A stretch of 64,000 bases of DNA from Alloyangia pacifica (GCF_003111685.1 NZ_CP022189.1:574001-638000), one strand, 5' to 3'; numbered from the stretch's first letter, positions 34,728-44,418 are shown. The notes: generated by a model from the letters alone, not told the origin. Numbers and translations: made by a program.

Positions 34728-37700
34728 ATGCCCGATACCATTACATTCGGTGTCACTGATCTTTCCGGGGAACAGAGCACCAACCCGACGGCGCTGGATT
34801 TCAGCGAAACGGGAAATCCGGTGCTTTTTGTCGCCCAGCAAAATGGCACCATCTATCGCTACGAAATTGAACGGCAGCCGGATGGGGCGGATGCCGACAC
34901 GAGCCCCGACTTCGTCGTGACCTCGTCGACGGCGATTGGCGTCATTCCGGCCGAAACCCAGAACTTCAACGATGACGGGACCCTGAACTCCAAGACGTTC
35001 CGCCAGATGACCGGCCTCGTCGCGACCACCGACGCGGAGGGCAACGACGTGCTCTACGTCACCTCCTCCGACTGGCGCATCTCGGTGGGTGAAGACAGCG
35101 GGCTTGACACCAACTCGAGCCAGATTCATCGGCTCGTGCTGGATCCTGACACCGGCGAGGTGCTTTCCAATGTCGCCATCGTGCGCGGCCTGCCGCGTTC
35201 GGAAGAGAACCATTCGATCAATGGGCTCGACCTGTCGGTGGACCCCGACACCGGCGATACCTTCCTGTGGGTCGCGATAGGCGGCAATACCAACAAGGGC
35301 GCGCCTGGCAATAACTTTGCTGGGACGGTGGATTTCGCCTACTCGGCCTCGGTCATCAAGATCAACCTGACCGACCTGGAGTCCTATGACATTCGCACGG
35401 ACGCCAGCGGGAACCTTTTCATTCTGGACATGCCGACGCTCGACGATCCGTCGCGTCCGAACGTCGATCTCACCACGCTGGACATCGAGAACCTGAATCT
35501 CGATCCCAACTTCACGCTCGACAACAACGGCAGCAGCGGCGGTGTTCTGCGGCCCGATTGGGCGGGAGGGAACAATGGCCTCAACATGGCCAAGATCACC
35601 GACTACGTGCTGGTCAGCGAGGATGGGCAGCTCAAGCTGGTCGACAACCCGCTGACCATCCATTCGCCGGGATTCCGCAATCCCTTTGACGTGCTGGTGA
35701 CCGAGGACGGCCAGGTCTACACCTTTGACAACGGTCCCAACGGTGGCTGGGGTGGCCAAGCAGTCTCGTACTCCGATGGCGCGATCATTGACGACTGGAC
35801 CTCGGAATTCGCCACCAACCATTTCAGCGAAGACGGCAGCAAGGGCTACGGCGACCAGCTGCATTATCTTGGCGAGATCACCGACGAATACGGCCCCTAC
35901 GGCGGCCATGCCAACCCGATCCGCGCCGCGGCCGAAGCGCTGTCGCTGGCCTTCAAGAGCGACGGGACCTATGCCGGGGCGACCTCCGGATCGCCGATCA
36001 TGGCCTATGGTGCGGTGCTCTTTGCCAATGAGGCGCAGGCGCGCGATTTCCTGTCCGAGCTGCTGATCATCTACGCGCAGGATTCCGCGGGAAGCTGGGT
36101 CGATACGACGTCGCTCACCGGTCTGCCGGATGATTTCTTCGACGTGGTCTCGGGCTACGACTGGGAGCATCCCGGAAGTTCGATCGCCAACGTGCTGGAT
36201 TTCTTCGACGGCACCTCGGTGATGGATGGCACGGCGCATTCGCCCGAAGCCCAGCTGCTAGATTACACCCAAGACGGATCGCTGCTCACGCTGCCGGAAT
36301 CCACCAACGGGCTCGAGGAGTACACCGCGAGCTTCTTCGGCGGGGCGCTGCAGAACACCGTCGTCGCAGCCAGCTTCGACGGCACGCTCTATTTCGTCAA
36401 GGTCGAGGACACCGACGGTGACGGCCGCACGGATTCCGCCTCGGTGGTCTACGAGCTGGGCAACTTCGGCTCGCAGCCGCTGGCCGTGACGGCGCTGGGG
36501 GACGACGGGCTCGGGGTCTTCATCGACAATGACGGGGATGGGCTGGACGATTTCGCCGGGCTCATCGTCAGCGGTGTCTACGGCAAGGACAATATCGCCA
36601 TCTTCATCCCCGGCGGCGAGCCGCTCGATCCGAGCGACGATCTCGACCTCGACGGGGTGGATAACATCCTCGACAGCCATGTCGGCGACCCGACCGATGG
36701 CACCGGCGTCAACGTGGGGCCGAATTCGACGGCCAAGTGGGACTTCGAGCTGAACAACCCCGCCTCGACTCCGCCCGGCGCCGTGCCAAGCGGCGACAGC
36801 ATCGCGGGCGGGATAGGCGTCAACGCGGTGTGGCGCAACAACGTGCTTCCGGCAACCGACAATGCCGGCGATCCGACGCAGGGTCTCTATAATGGCGGCG
36901 TGTTCAATCTTGGTGGCGCCTCGAGCTTTGTCAGCATCGACGAGGCCTATGCGGGCACCGCCGTCGGCGCGGCGAACACTCAGCAGGACGTGCTTGGCAT
37001 CGGCTTCATGTCCTCGGGGGCGCAGCAGCTCGCGATCACCAGCGAGATGGTCAACATCTTCACCTATTCGCTCAACAAGGACGCGCCGGCCAAGACCTGG
37101 GACGGCGGCGAGAAAGTCGGCCTGATGGTCGGGCCGGGCGATCAGGACACCTTCGTCGAGGCCACGATCGCCGTGGTCGATGACGGCGGCACGATCAAAT
37201 ACGGCGTGCAGCTGATCGTCGAGGAGAACAACAGCTTCGTCAGCAGCTTCGTCGAGGTGCCGGGGATCGAGGATCCGGACATCCTCGGTGTGGGCGATCC
37301 GAACTTCGAGGTGGCGATCGACCTCGACATGACCTCCGGGGCCGAGACCGCCACTGCGCGGGCGCGCTACGTGAACAATGGCGTCTACACGGACTGGGTG
37401 CCGACCGCGACGCTGGCGCTTCCGGCGGCCGTCGTCGAGGCGGTGAAGGGTGAGTATGACAACCTCGGCTCGGTCACCGGCGCAGTGGTCGGCATGGTTG
37501 CCTCGACCACCGCCGGGGACGACAGCTTTGCCGCCTCGTGGGACTGGATCGAGGTCACCAACACGTCGGAGGGCGAGATCGTGCACCGATGGGTCGGCGG
37601 CAATACCGACGTGGCGGCCAGCGATGGCGGCATGGACTGGAGCAGCTCGACCTCGGTGCTGGTGGCCGGCACCACGTCGGTGTCGACGTTCAACCTCGCA

Positions 37701-40700
37701 ACGCTTGACAGCTCGGTGCCCTCGAGCACCCCGCTCGGGGTATTCGCGCAGGAACGCTGGGCGCAGCCCACCGGCCAGGGCATGCAGTATGAGTTCGCCG
37801 TGAATCCGGGCAGCTACGCGATCCGCCTCTACATGGGCAACGGCTACAACGGCACCGACCAGGTCGGTGAGCGGATCTTCGACGTGTCTATCGAGGGCTC
37901 ACTCTTCTTGAACGACTTCGACCTCGTGGCGGCTTTCGGCAGCGGCGTCGGCGGTATGGTGCAATGGACCGGCCAGATCATTGATGGGATCGCCGACATC
38001 GACTTCGCGTCGGTGCTGGAGAATCCGCTGATCAACGCCATCGAGATCATCGCCATCGACGACGTCGCGCCGGGGCCGTCGATCTCGGTCGGCGACGCGA
38101 TTGCCGGCGAGGCCGACGGCTCGGTCACCGTCGCGCTCTCGGCGAGCAACTACGTGCCTTCCGAGAGCACCGTGCTCGTGCAGTTCGAGGTGCGTCCGCT
38201 CACCGCGACGGCGGGCAGCGACTACACCGTGGCCAATGCGACGCTGAACGCCGCGACCGGCGTCTACAGCGGCAGCCGGCAGATCGCGGGCGGCGCGGCG
38301 GATACCAGCGTGCTGATCAATATTCTGAACGACACGCTGGTCGAGGGGGCCGAGAGGTTCGAGGTGGTGATCACCGGGGTCAGCGGAGCCAATGCAACCA
38401 TCGGGGAGGACACCGGCTTGGTAACGATTCTTGACAACGACAGCGGCACGCCCGGGTCAGGGGGTGGCGCGGTCACACTGGCGATCACCCCGACGGCCGA
38501 CAACGTACAGAAGTCGAACTACGACTCCGGCTCCTTCGTGCTCAGCAATACCGGCACCAAGGTGGTCACCAAGGTCGAGATCGACGTCTCGGGGGCGGTG
38601 CTGAAGGACGCGGTCTTCGATCCTTTCGGCCTCGCCGGGGACACCGTCGCCAAGGCGCTGACCATCAACAGCGGAGGCAACACCGGCGTGGTCGCGCCGA
38701 ACAACAATGCCAGCGATCCGAACAATGCGACCTACGTCGGCGCTGGCGGCACTGCTGGCTACGAAGGCATCGTTTTGACCTTCAACCAGGCGACTGCGGG
38801 TGGCTTCCAGTCCGGCGAGACGGTGACCTTCTCGGTCGACATGGATCCCAACTCAATCGCCGGCGCAAAGAAGTCGACGCTCGATGCGGGCACGTCTCCC
38901 AATTGGGACGTGGGCGGGGTCTCGGGGGCCGAGCTGATCGGCTCGAGCTTCACCGTGACCTATGCCGACGGCACCACCAGCACGGGATACTTGCAGGGCA
39001 CAGACACGCAAGCGGGCGCCAAGGGGCTTTCGTCGCAGTCTGCGGCCGGCACCGAGGCCAGCATCGTGGTCAACGGGCTTATCGAGGGTGGCGTCGGGAC
39101 CTACAGCGACAGCGACTTCAGCATGATGGTCAGCGGCCCGGCCGGGGCGACCATGCGGGTCGTGCTGATGAAGGGCATGATCCAGCCCACCACCAACGCC
39201 TTCTCGACCGGCACCAGCACGGAGCAGGCTTATGCGCCGCAGCTCGATGCGCAGCTGGCAGCGCTGGCGGCATCGGACTTCCCGGCCAATAACGCCGTGG
39301 AATTCCAGACCGTTGACGTTACCCTGACAGGCGGCGTGCAGGACATCTCGTCGATGTTCGACCTCTCGGGGGTGGCGGCCTATGACTTCACCGGCGAGAA
39401 CCAGCTCCCGCTCGGCATCGTCGCGGCGGTGATCGACCCGAGCAACGGCAACCTGCCTGTGGGCCCGACCACGTCGCCGATCTACCTGACCTACGACGCC
39501 GACAGCTCGAGCGGCGGCGGCAATGGCGGCGGCGGCAATGGAGGCGGCGGCACGCCCATCGGCGATCCGTTCATCGTCGAGGCCGAGGACATGACTCTCG
39601 TGCAGGGCTTCGCGGTCTTCGGCAACCCGCACGCCTCGGGCGACCAGCTGATCCAGGCCACCGACCCGGGCACGCAGATCGCCAATTACACCGTGGCCAC
39701 GGCCGGGACCTTCGACATCAAGATCGGCTATTTCGACGAATCCGATGGTCAATCGGTGCTGAACGTGCTGGTCAACGGCACGGTGATCGACAGCTTTACC
39801 TGGGATCTCGATGCGGCCGAGACGACGGTTACCCCGTCCTCCTTTGCCGAGCACATCATCTCGGGCGTAGAGTTGAAGGTGGGCGACACCCTGCAGCTGT
39901 CGGGCGTGTCCGACGGCGGCGAGCCGCTGCGCATCGACTTTGCCGAGTTCACGCCTGCCGAGGGTAGTTCCGGCGGCGGTGGCACTGGCGGCACCGGGGG
40001 TGGCGGCACGGGCGGAGGCTCTAGCTCGGGCGAGACCTTCCGCGTCGAGGCCGAGAGCCTCAGCCTCGTGCAAGGTTTCGCGGTCTTCGGCAACCCGCAT
40101 GCTTCGGGCGATCAGCTCATCCAGGCCACGGATCCGGGCACGCAGATTGCCAGCTACAGCGTGACACAGGCCGGCAGCTTCGATCTCACCCTCGGGTATT
40201 TTGATGAATCCGACGGGCAGTCGGTGCTGAACGTGGTGCTCAATGGCTCGGTGATCGACAGTTTCACCTGGGATCTCGATGCGGACGGGACGACGGTCAC
40301 ACCGGGCGCCCTTGCCGAACACACCATTTCGGGACTCGATCTGGTGGCCGGCGATATCCTGGAGCTGTCGGGCGTCTCCAACGGCGGTGAGCCACTGCGC
40401 ATAGACTACCTCGACTTCACTCCGCTCGACGGCGGCTCGGGCGGCGGCAGTGCGCCTGCCAACCCGGGCGAGTTGGTGCGCCTCGAGGCCGAGACTTTCT
40501 CGCTAGACCAAGGTTTCATCATCAGCAGCAATGGCCATGCATCCGGGGATCAATTGATCAGGGCGGGCAACGCGGGCGTGCAGAGCGCAAGCTTCGTCTT
40601 TGCGGATGCGGCCGGAACCTATAACCTTACCTTGGGTCACTTCGACGAGTCCGATGGTCAGTCGCAACTCGACATAGAGGTGAACGGCGTGGTGGTGGAC

Positions 40701-40886
40701 AGCTTCGTCTGGAACCTCGATGCGGGCGATGCGATCGTGAACGGCACATCCTTTGCCGAGCACAGCACCTTCGGGGTCGAACTCGCGGCGGGCGACGTGG
40801 TCAGTCTCACCGGTATTTCGGACGGCGGCGAGCCGCTCAGAATTGATTATCTGGACTACATTTACGTGGATGGGATCATTGGGTGA
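34728..40886 (+). CDS. Giant cysteine-free secreted multidomain protein with carbohydrate-binding repeats
   Basis: The product has 2052 residues. Domains by eye are: residues 1-630, a beta-propeller related to PQQ sugar/sorbosone dehydrogenases (ATQNG-like GNPVLFVAQQNGTIYRYE, HSPGFRNPFDVLVTEDGQVY); 635-660, acidic calcium-type loops (DLDLDGVDNILDS); 668-948, lectin/LamG-like; 948-1110, malectin-like (VHRWVGGNTDVAAS); 1116-1238, Calx-beta-like (DYTVANATL, LNDTLVEGAERFEVVI); 1248-1590, an unassigned beta-rich part; then Gly-rich linkers and three repeats of about 135 residues. There is no cysteine in the whole chain and no N-terminal signal peptide. Composition is acidic. Such traits fit type I secretion, though no RTX nonapeptides or secretion genes are seen. 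It probably binds the matrix. Confidence 0.8.
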   Translation: MPDTITFGVTDLSGEQSTNPTALDFSETGNPVLFVAQQNGTIYRYEIERQPDGADADTSPDFVVTSSTAIGVIPAETQNFNDDGTLNSKTFRQMTGLVATTDAEGNDVLYVTSSDWRISVGEDSGLDTNSSQIHRLVLDPDTGEVLSNVAIVRGLPRSEENHSINGLDLSVDPDTGDTFLWVAIGGNTNKGAPGNNFAGTVDFAYSASVIKINLTDLESYDIRTDASGNLFILDMPTLDDPSRPNVDLTTLDIENLNLDPNFTLDNNGSSGGVLRPDWAGGNNGLNMAKITDYVLVSEDGQLKLVDNPLTIHSPGFRNPFDVLVTEDGQVYTFDNGPNGGWGGQAVSYSDGAIIDDWTSEFATNHFSEDGSKGYGDQLHYLGEITDEYGPYGGHANPIRAAAEALSLAFKSDGTYAGATSGSPIMAYGAVLFANEAQARDFLSELLIIYAQDSAGSWVDTTSLTGLPDDFFDVVSGYDWEHPGSSIANVLDFFDGTSVMDGTAHSPEAQLLDYTQDGSLLTLPESTNGLEEYTASFFGGALQNTVVAASFDGTLYFVKVEDTDGDGRTDSASVVYELGNFGSQPLAVTALGDDGLGVFIDNDGDGLDDFAGLIVSGVYGKDNIAIFIPGGEPLDPSDDLDLDGVDNILDSHVGDPTDGTGVNVGPNSTAKWDFELNNPASTPPGAVPSGDSIAGGIGVNAVWRNNVLPATDNAGDPTQGLYNGGVFNLGGASSFVSIDEAYAGTAVGAANTQQDVLGIGFMSSGAQQLAITSEMVNIFTYSLNKDAPAKTWDGGEKVGLMVGPGDQDTFVEATIAVVDDGGTIKYGVQLIVEENNSFVSSFVEVPGIEDPDILGVGDPNFEVAIDLDMTSGAETATARARYVNNGVYTDWVPTATLALPAAVVEAVKGEYDNLGSVTGAVVGMVASTTAGDDSFAASWDWIEVTNTSEGEIVHRWVGGNTDVAASDGGMDWSSSTSVLVAGTTSVSTFNLATLDSSVPSSTPLGVFAQERWAQPTGQGMQYEFAVNPGSYAIRLYMGNGYNGTDQVGERIFDVSIEGSLFLNDFDLVAAFGSGVGGMVQWTGQIIDGIADIDFASVLENPLINAIEIIAIDDVAPGPSISVGDAIAGEADGSVTVALSASNYVPSESTVLVQFEVRPLTATAGSDYTVANATLNAATGVYSGSRQIAGGAADTSVLINILNDTLVEGAERFEVVITGVSGANATIGEDTGLVTILDNDSGTPGSGGGAVTLAITPTADNVQKSNYDSGSFVLSNTGTKVVTKVEIDVSGAVLKDAVFDPFGLAGDTVAKALTINSGGNTGVVAPNNNASDPNNATYVGAGGTAGYEGIVLTFNQATAGGFQSGETVTFSVDMDPNSIAGAKKSTLDAGTSPNWDVGGVSGAELIGSSFTVTYADGTTSTGYLQGTDTQAGAKGLSSQSAAGTEASIVVNGLIEGGVGTYSDSDFSMMVSGPAGATMRVVLMKGMIQPTTNAFSTGTSTEQAYAPQLDAQLAALAASDFPANNAVEFQTVDVTLTGGVQDISSMFDLSGVAAYDFTGENQLPLGIVAAVIDPSNGNLPVGPTTSPIYLTYDADSSSGGGNGGGGNGGGGTPIGDPFIVEAEDMTLVQGFAVFGNPHASGDQLIQATDPGTQIANYTVATAGTFDIKIGYFDESDGQSVLNVLVNGTVIDSFTWDLDAAETTVTPSSFAEHIISGVELKVGDTLQLSGVSDGGEPLRIDFAEFTPAEGSSGGGGTGGTGGGGTGGGSSSGETFRVEAESLSLVQGFAVFGNPHASGDQLIQATDPGTQIASYSVTQAGSFDLTLGYFDESDGQSVLNVVLNGSVIDSFTWDLDADGTTVTPGALAEHTISGLDLVAGDILELSGVSNGGEPLRIDYLDFTPLDGGSGGGSAPANPGELVRLEAETFSLDQGFIISSNGHASGDQLIRAGNAGVQSASFVFADAAGTYNLTLGHFDESDGQSQLDIEVNGVVVDSFVWNLDAGDAIVNGTSFAEHSTFGVELAAGDVVSLTGISDGGEPLRIDYLDYIYVDGIIG
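39561..39960 (+). repeat. Carbohydrate-binding-type repeat 1 of the giant protein
   Basis: Residues about 1612-1744, beginning with FIVEAEDMTLVQGFAVFGNP and ending GEPLRIDFAEFTP. The pattern VEAE...GYFDESDGQSVLNVLVNG and a terminal LRIDxxxFTP suggests a CBM6/35-like beta-sandwich. A Gly-rich linker (about 39510-39555) precedes it. Confidence 0.75.
40026..40434 (+). repeat. Carbohydrate-binding-type repeat 2 of the giant protein
   Basis: Residues about 1767-1902. It is almost identical to repeat 1 through the central segment VQGFAVFGNPHASGDQLIQ and GYFDESDGQSVLNV, with differences at the ends, so it is a recent duplication. A Gly/Ser/Thr linker (about 39965-40030) separates them. Confidence 0.75.
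40462..40880 (+). repeat. Carbohydrate-binding-type repeat 3 of the giant protein
   Basis: Residues about 1912-2051, the C-terminal end. It shares VRLEAETFSLDQGF, NGHASGDQLI and HFDESDGQSQLDIEVNG with repeats 1 and 2, and ends with LRIDYLDYIYVDGIIG. It is the most diverged copy and forms the extreme C-terminus of the protein. Confidence 0.72.
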
Positions 40887-40902
40887 GATGAAGGATTTTT
40901 CA

Positions 40903-42057
40903 ATGGTTGGTCCCGCACGGTCGCGGGGATTGTTCGTGATCCGCGGGAGCTTCTCGCACATCAATGCCCAGCTCGAGGCGGCCCTGCGCAGGGTCCGCCC
41001 CGAGATCGATCTCGATGTCATCGACGTAGGAAAAGAGTTCAAGGAGAACATGCTGAGCCAGCTGCGGTGCCTCCTCGGGGTGCAGCGCGAGTACGGGCTG
41101 TCCAGCTGGAGTTCCAAGGACATGCTGCGCTACCGCCTGGCGCGCTCGCGGACGTACTACCAGGCGGTGAGCGAGATGGTGCGGGATCGGTTCGATCCCG
41201 CCGACTACGACTTCACCCTGCAGACCCAGTCGCTGTTCAACGCGGCGCTGCCCGGCATCCCCAACTTCGTCTATACCGACCATGTGGCGCGGGCGGGGAT
41301 GTCGAGCCTGCAGGGCCTCTTCGGGGCGCCCAGCGACGGTTGGTTCGCCTGCGAGAGCGAAATCTACACTCAGGCCCGGCATGTCTTCACCTTCGGGCCC
41401 AAGATTCGCCGGATGCTCACCGAGCAATACCGCATCGCGCCGGAAAAGAGCTCGGCCATCGGGGCAGGGGCCTCGGTGCTTCCCAAGCGGCCGGTGGATC
41501 TGAGCACCGAGCGTTTCGCCCGACGCCGCATCCTCTTTGTCGGGGTCGACTGGGAGCGCAAGGGAGGGCCCGAGCTGGTCGATGCCTTCAAGCTGCTCCG
41601 CACGCGGCTGCCGGATGCGACACTCACCGTGATCGGCTGCAGCCCCGAGTTGCAGGTCGAGGGGGTCGAGGTGTTGGGGCGCCTGCCTCTGGAGGAGGTC
41701 GCCGAACATTTCCACGAGGCTTCCTGCTTCTGCATGCCCTCGCGGCTCGAGCCCTTCGGCGTGGTCTTCTGCGAGGCCATGCAGTTCGGCCTGCCGGTGG
41801 TCTCGACCGACGTGGGCGACATTGGCTCCATCGTTGTCGAGGGCGAGACCGGCCACGTGGTCCCGGGGCGCAACCCCGAGGCGCTTTCCGAAGCGCTCTT
41901 TCAGACGCTCGCCATGCCCGACCGCGCCCTGCGCCTCGGCACGGCGGCCAAGGCACGTGCAACGCAGTTCACTTGGGACGCGGTGGCGGAACGGATCGCC
42001 GCGCATTTTCCGGGCGAGCCCGCCATGCCGCGCGCCGAACTGGAGGTGGCCTGGTGA
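40903..42057 (+). CDS. Glycosyltransferase family 4 protein
   Basis: This 384-residue GT-B transferase has an unusual N-terminal half (RGLFVIRGSFSHINAQLEAA, then VYTDHVARAGMSSLQGLFG) and a clear GT4 C-terminal domain: RRILFVGVDWERKGGPELVD, DATLTVIGCSPEL and ASCFCMPSRLEPFGVVFCEA, with the EX7E-type motif, then LPVVSTDVGDIGSIV. I chose 40903 because AAGGA is seven bases upstream; an ATG at 40888, one base after the giant-protein stop, is the alternative. It is very close to that gene, so cotranscription is likely. The next GT gene overlaps its stop (GTGA). Confidence 0.88.
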   Translation: MVGPARSRGLFVIRGSFSHINAQLEAALRRVRPEIDLDVIDVGKEFKENMLSQLRCLLGVQREYGLSSWSSKDMLRYRLARSRTYYQAVSEMVRDRFDPADYDFTLQTQSLFNAALPGIPNFVYTDHVARAGMSSLQGLFGAPSDGWFACESEIYTQARHVFTFGPKIRRMLTEQYRIAPEKSSAIGAGASVLPKRPVDLSTERFARRRILFVGVDWERKGGPELVDAFKLLRTRLPDATLTVIGCSPELQVEGVEVLGRLPLEEVAEHFHEASCFCMPSRLEPFGVVFCEAMQFGLPVVSTDVGDIGSIVVEGETGHVVPGRNPEALSEALFQTLAMPDRALRLGTAAKARATQFTWDAVAERIAAHFPGEPAMPRAELEVAW

Positions 42058-43214
42058 GCAAGCGCATCCTTTACGTAATCGACAGCCTCAAGTTCGGCGG
42101 CGCCGAGATGCTGCTGCTGGGACTGCTGGATGCGGCGCGGGACCGCGGCTGCGAGGCGCATGTGGCCTATTTCACGCCTGGCCCGCTCGAGGCGCGTGTG
42201 GCCGAGCGCGACGTCGGCATGACCCGGCTGAGCACCAGAGGGCTCCGCGATCCGCGCGCGCTCGCACGCTGCATGAAGCTGATCCGCGACTGGCGGCCCG
42301 ACATCGTGCACAGCCACCTGATCAAGAGCGATCTCGTCGGCCAGACGGCCGCGCGCCTATCGGGCGTGCCGCGCATCATAACCTTGCACAACACCGATCC
42401 TTGGCGCGAGAAGAAGGCCAAGAGCCTGATGTATCGGACAATCACAGCCGGGGCCGACGCCTGTATCGGCGTGTCGGATCGGGTGGCCAACCACGTGGCC
42501 CGCACCGGCGGGTTTCGCGCCGATCGCATCGAGACCATCGTCAATGGCATCGACCTGCATCACTTCGACCCGGCGCGCACCCAGCCGCTCGATCTGTCCC
42601 GCTACGGCGTGCAACCCGGGGCGAAGGTCGTGGCGGTGATCGGCAGCCTTACGCCGCAGAAGGACCACGAGAATTTCCTGCGCAGCGCCGCCATCCTCGC
42701 GCAGCGCGTCCCGCAGGCGGTGTTCCTCGTCGTGGGCGAGGGGCCGCTGGGGCCGCAGATCGAGGCGCAGGCCCGCGGGCTTGGGCTGGGGCCGGAAAGG
42801 CTCATTCTGACCGGGGCCATCAGCCAGATGCGCGAGCTCTTGGCGGCGCTCGACGTGATGGTGGTCTCTTCGGCCTGGGAAGGGCTGCCGATGGTGCTGC
42901 TCGAGGGCATGGCGATGCAATGCGCCGTCGCCTCGACCGATGTCGGCGGCATTCCCGATGTGCTCGAAGATGGCCGCTCCGGACGCCTCGTGCCCGCGCA
43001 TGATCCCGAGGCGCTGGCGCAGGCGGTGGCCGGGCTGCTGGCCGATCCGGCCGCCGCCGCCCGGCTTGGCGGCGCGGCACGCGACACCGTGGTTGCCCGG
43101 TTCAGCGCCGAGGTCATGCGCGAGCGCATCTTCGCCCTTTACGACAGCAAGACCCGTCCGCGCCCCGGCGCGCATCGCCAGCCCGGCGCGCCGCGGCTGG
43201 ACAGTCCCAACTGA
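42054..43214 (+). CDS. Glycosyltransferase family 4 protein
   Basis: This 386-residue GT4 transferase begins SKRILYVIDSLKFGGAEMLL, the classic N-terminal motif. Then VHSHLIKSDLVGQTAARLSG and, in the donor domain, VVAVIGSLTPQKDHENFLRS, VPQAVFLVVGEGPLGPQIEA and MVVSSAWEGLPMVLLEGMAM, with both catalytic Glu positions. The start is GTG in the GTGA overlap with the previous stop, with GGAGG upstream. It is the third GT4 of the locus. Acceptor and sugar are unknown. Confidence 0.92.
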   Translation: MSKRILYVIDSLKFGGAEMLLLGLLDAARDRGCEAHVAYFTPGPLEARVAERDVGMTRLSTRGLRDPRALARCMKLIRDWRPDIVHSHLIKSDLVGQTAARLSGVPRIITLHNTDPWREKKAKSLMYRTITAGADACIGVSDRVANHVARTGGFRADRIETIVNGIDLHHFDPARTQPLDLSRYGVQPGAKVVAVIGSLTPQKDHENFLRSAAILAQRVPQAVFLVVGEGPLGPQIEAQARGLGLGPERLILTGAISQMRELLAALDVMVVSSAWEGLPMVLLEGMAMQCAVASTDVGGIPDVLEDGRSGRLVPAHDPEALAQAVAGLLADPAAAARLGGAARDTVVARFSAEVMRERIFALYDSKTRPRPGAHRQPGAPRLDSPN

Positions 43215-43226
43215 GGAGTAGCGAGA

Positions 43227-44402
43227 ATGGTTGTTTATCTTCGCCAGTTTGCCGCCTGCACGGCGCTTGCCCTGGCCCTCGCCCTGACCGGCGGGCCGGC
43301 CAAGGCCGACACGCCTGACTACCACGTCGACGTGGGCGACCGGCTGACCATCTCGGTCTATGGCAAGCCCGAGATGTCGGGCAATTTCCAGGTCCGCGCC
43401 GACGGCCAGATCGCGATGCACCTGCTGGGGCCGATCGATGTGGCCGGGCTGACCATGCGCCAGGTCGAGGAGCGCATAGAGACCGAGGCGCGCGAGCGCT
43501 TCTCCAGCCGAGAATCGGTGGTGGTCGATATGCTCGAATACCGCGATGTCTTCGTGCTCGGCGCCGTCGACACGCCCGGCGCCTACGAGTTCCGCCCCGG
43601 GTTGACGGTGATGAAGGCCATCGCCATGGCGGGCGGCATCGAGCGCGTCCAGGAAGACCTGCGCAGCGAGCGTGACATTGAGAACGCCCGCAACAACCTC
43701 GCCGAGGCGCAGAGCCGCCTGACCTTTGCCCAGTCCGAGCGCGACGCCCTGGCGCGGGAACTGGCCCGGCTCGACGGGGTGACCACCGAGGCCCAGGTGC
43801 CCGAGGCCCGTCTCGATCAGGAACAGGAACAGCTCGTCGGCCTGCGCCGCTCGCTGATGCAGGACCTGATGGAAGGCGCCACCATGCGCAGCACGCTTGC
43901 CGACGAGGAAGCCGGGATGCTCGACCAGCGCCGGGAACTGATCAACGAGCGGCTCGACGCCACGCAGGAGCAGCTCGAGAGCATGCAGGAACTTGAGGCC
44001 CGCGGTCTCGCTCGCAAGGAGCAGACGCTGGGGCTGAAGATTGACCTCTCCGAATACAACGCCGACCTGCTCGAGGTCGCCGCCTTCGTCTCGCGCGCCA
44101 AGCAGACCCGTGCCAATGCCGAGAGCGACATCCAGGAGGCCCAGACCGAGTACCGGCTGAACTTGCTGCAGGACAAGATCGAGGCCGAGCAGCGCGTGGC
44201 GCAGGAGCGTACCGAGGTGCAGATGGCGCTGAATTTCCTGCGCCGTGCCAGTCCCGCTGCCGCCGCCGAGTTGGGCGAGGCAGTCGAGACCGTCTACGAA
44301 GTCTTCCGCAACGGTTCGGATACGCCCGAGCGGGTGGCGCCGACGGCGCTGCTCGGCCCCGAGGACGTGCTGAACATCAGCTTCGAGGCGGTGATGCAGT
44401 GA
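43227..44402 (+). CDS. ExoF-like polysaccharide export protein
   Basis: This 391-residue periplasmic protein has a signal peptide (FAACTALALALALTGGPAKA, cleaved before DTPDYHV). An export (Poly_export) domain follows at about residues 28-110 (YHVDVGDRLTISVYGKPEMS), then an SLBB-type part (VLGAVDTPGAYEFRPGLTVM near 110-130). A long coiled coil covers about 150-340, built on repeated Glu/Arg heptads. The layout matches ExoF of Sinorhizobium rather than short Wza. There is no lipobox, so it would not be a lipoprotein like Wza. GAGGAG precedes the ATG. It is the last gene of the plus-strand locus and convergent with the MYG1-like gene. Confidence 0.88.
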   Translation: MVVYLRQFAACTALALALALTGGPAKADTPDYHVDVGDRLTISVYGKPEMSGNFQVRADGQIAMHLLGPIDVAGLTMRQVEERIETEARERFSSRESVVVDMLEYRDVFVLGAVDTPGAYEFRPGLTVMKAIAMAGGIERVQEDLRSERDIENARNNLAEAQSRLTFAQSERDALARELARLDGVTTEAQVPEARLDQEQEQLVGLRRSLMQDLMEGATMRSTLADEEAGMLDQRRELINERLDATQEQLESMQELEARGLARKEQTLGLKIDLSEYNADLLEVAAFVSRAKQTRANAESDIQEAQTEYRLNLLQDKIEAEQRVAQERTEVQMALNFLRRASPAAAAELGEAVETVYEVFRNGSDTPERVAPTALLGPEDVLNISFEAVMQ

Positions 44403-44418
44403 AACGCGCGAGCGCGGC

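Noticed and set aside
41067..43214. Long plus-strand frame joining the two glycosyltransferases
   Set aside because: Only the part from 42054 is a genuine GT4; the upstream part is an alternative frame of the preceding GT4 gene.
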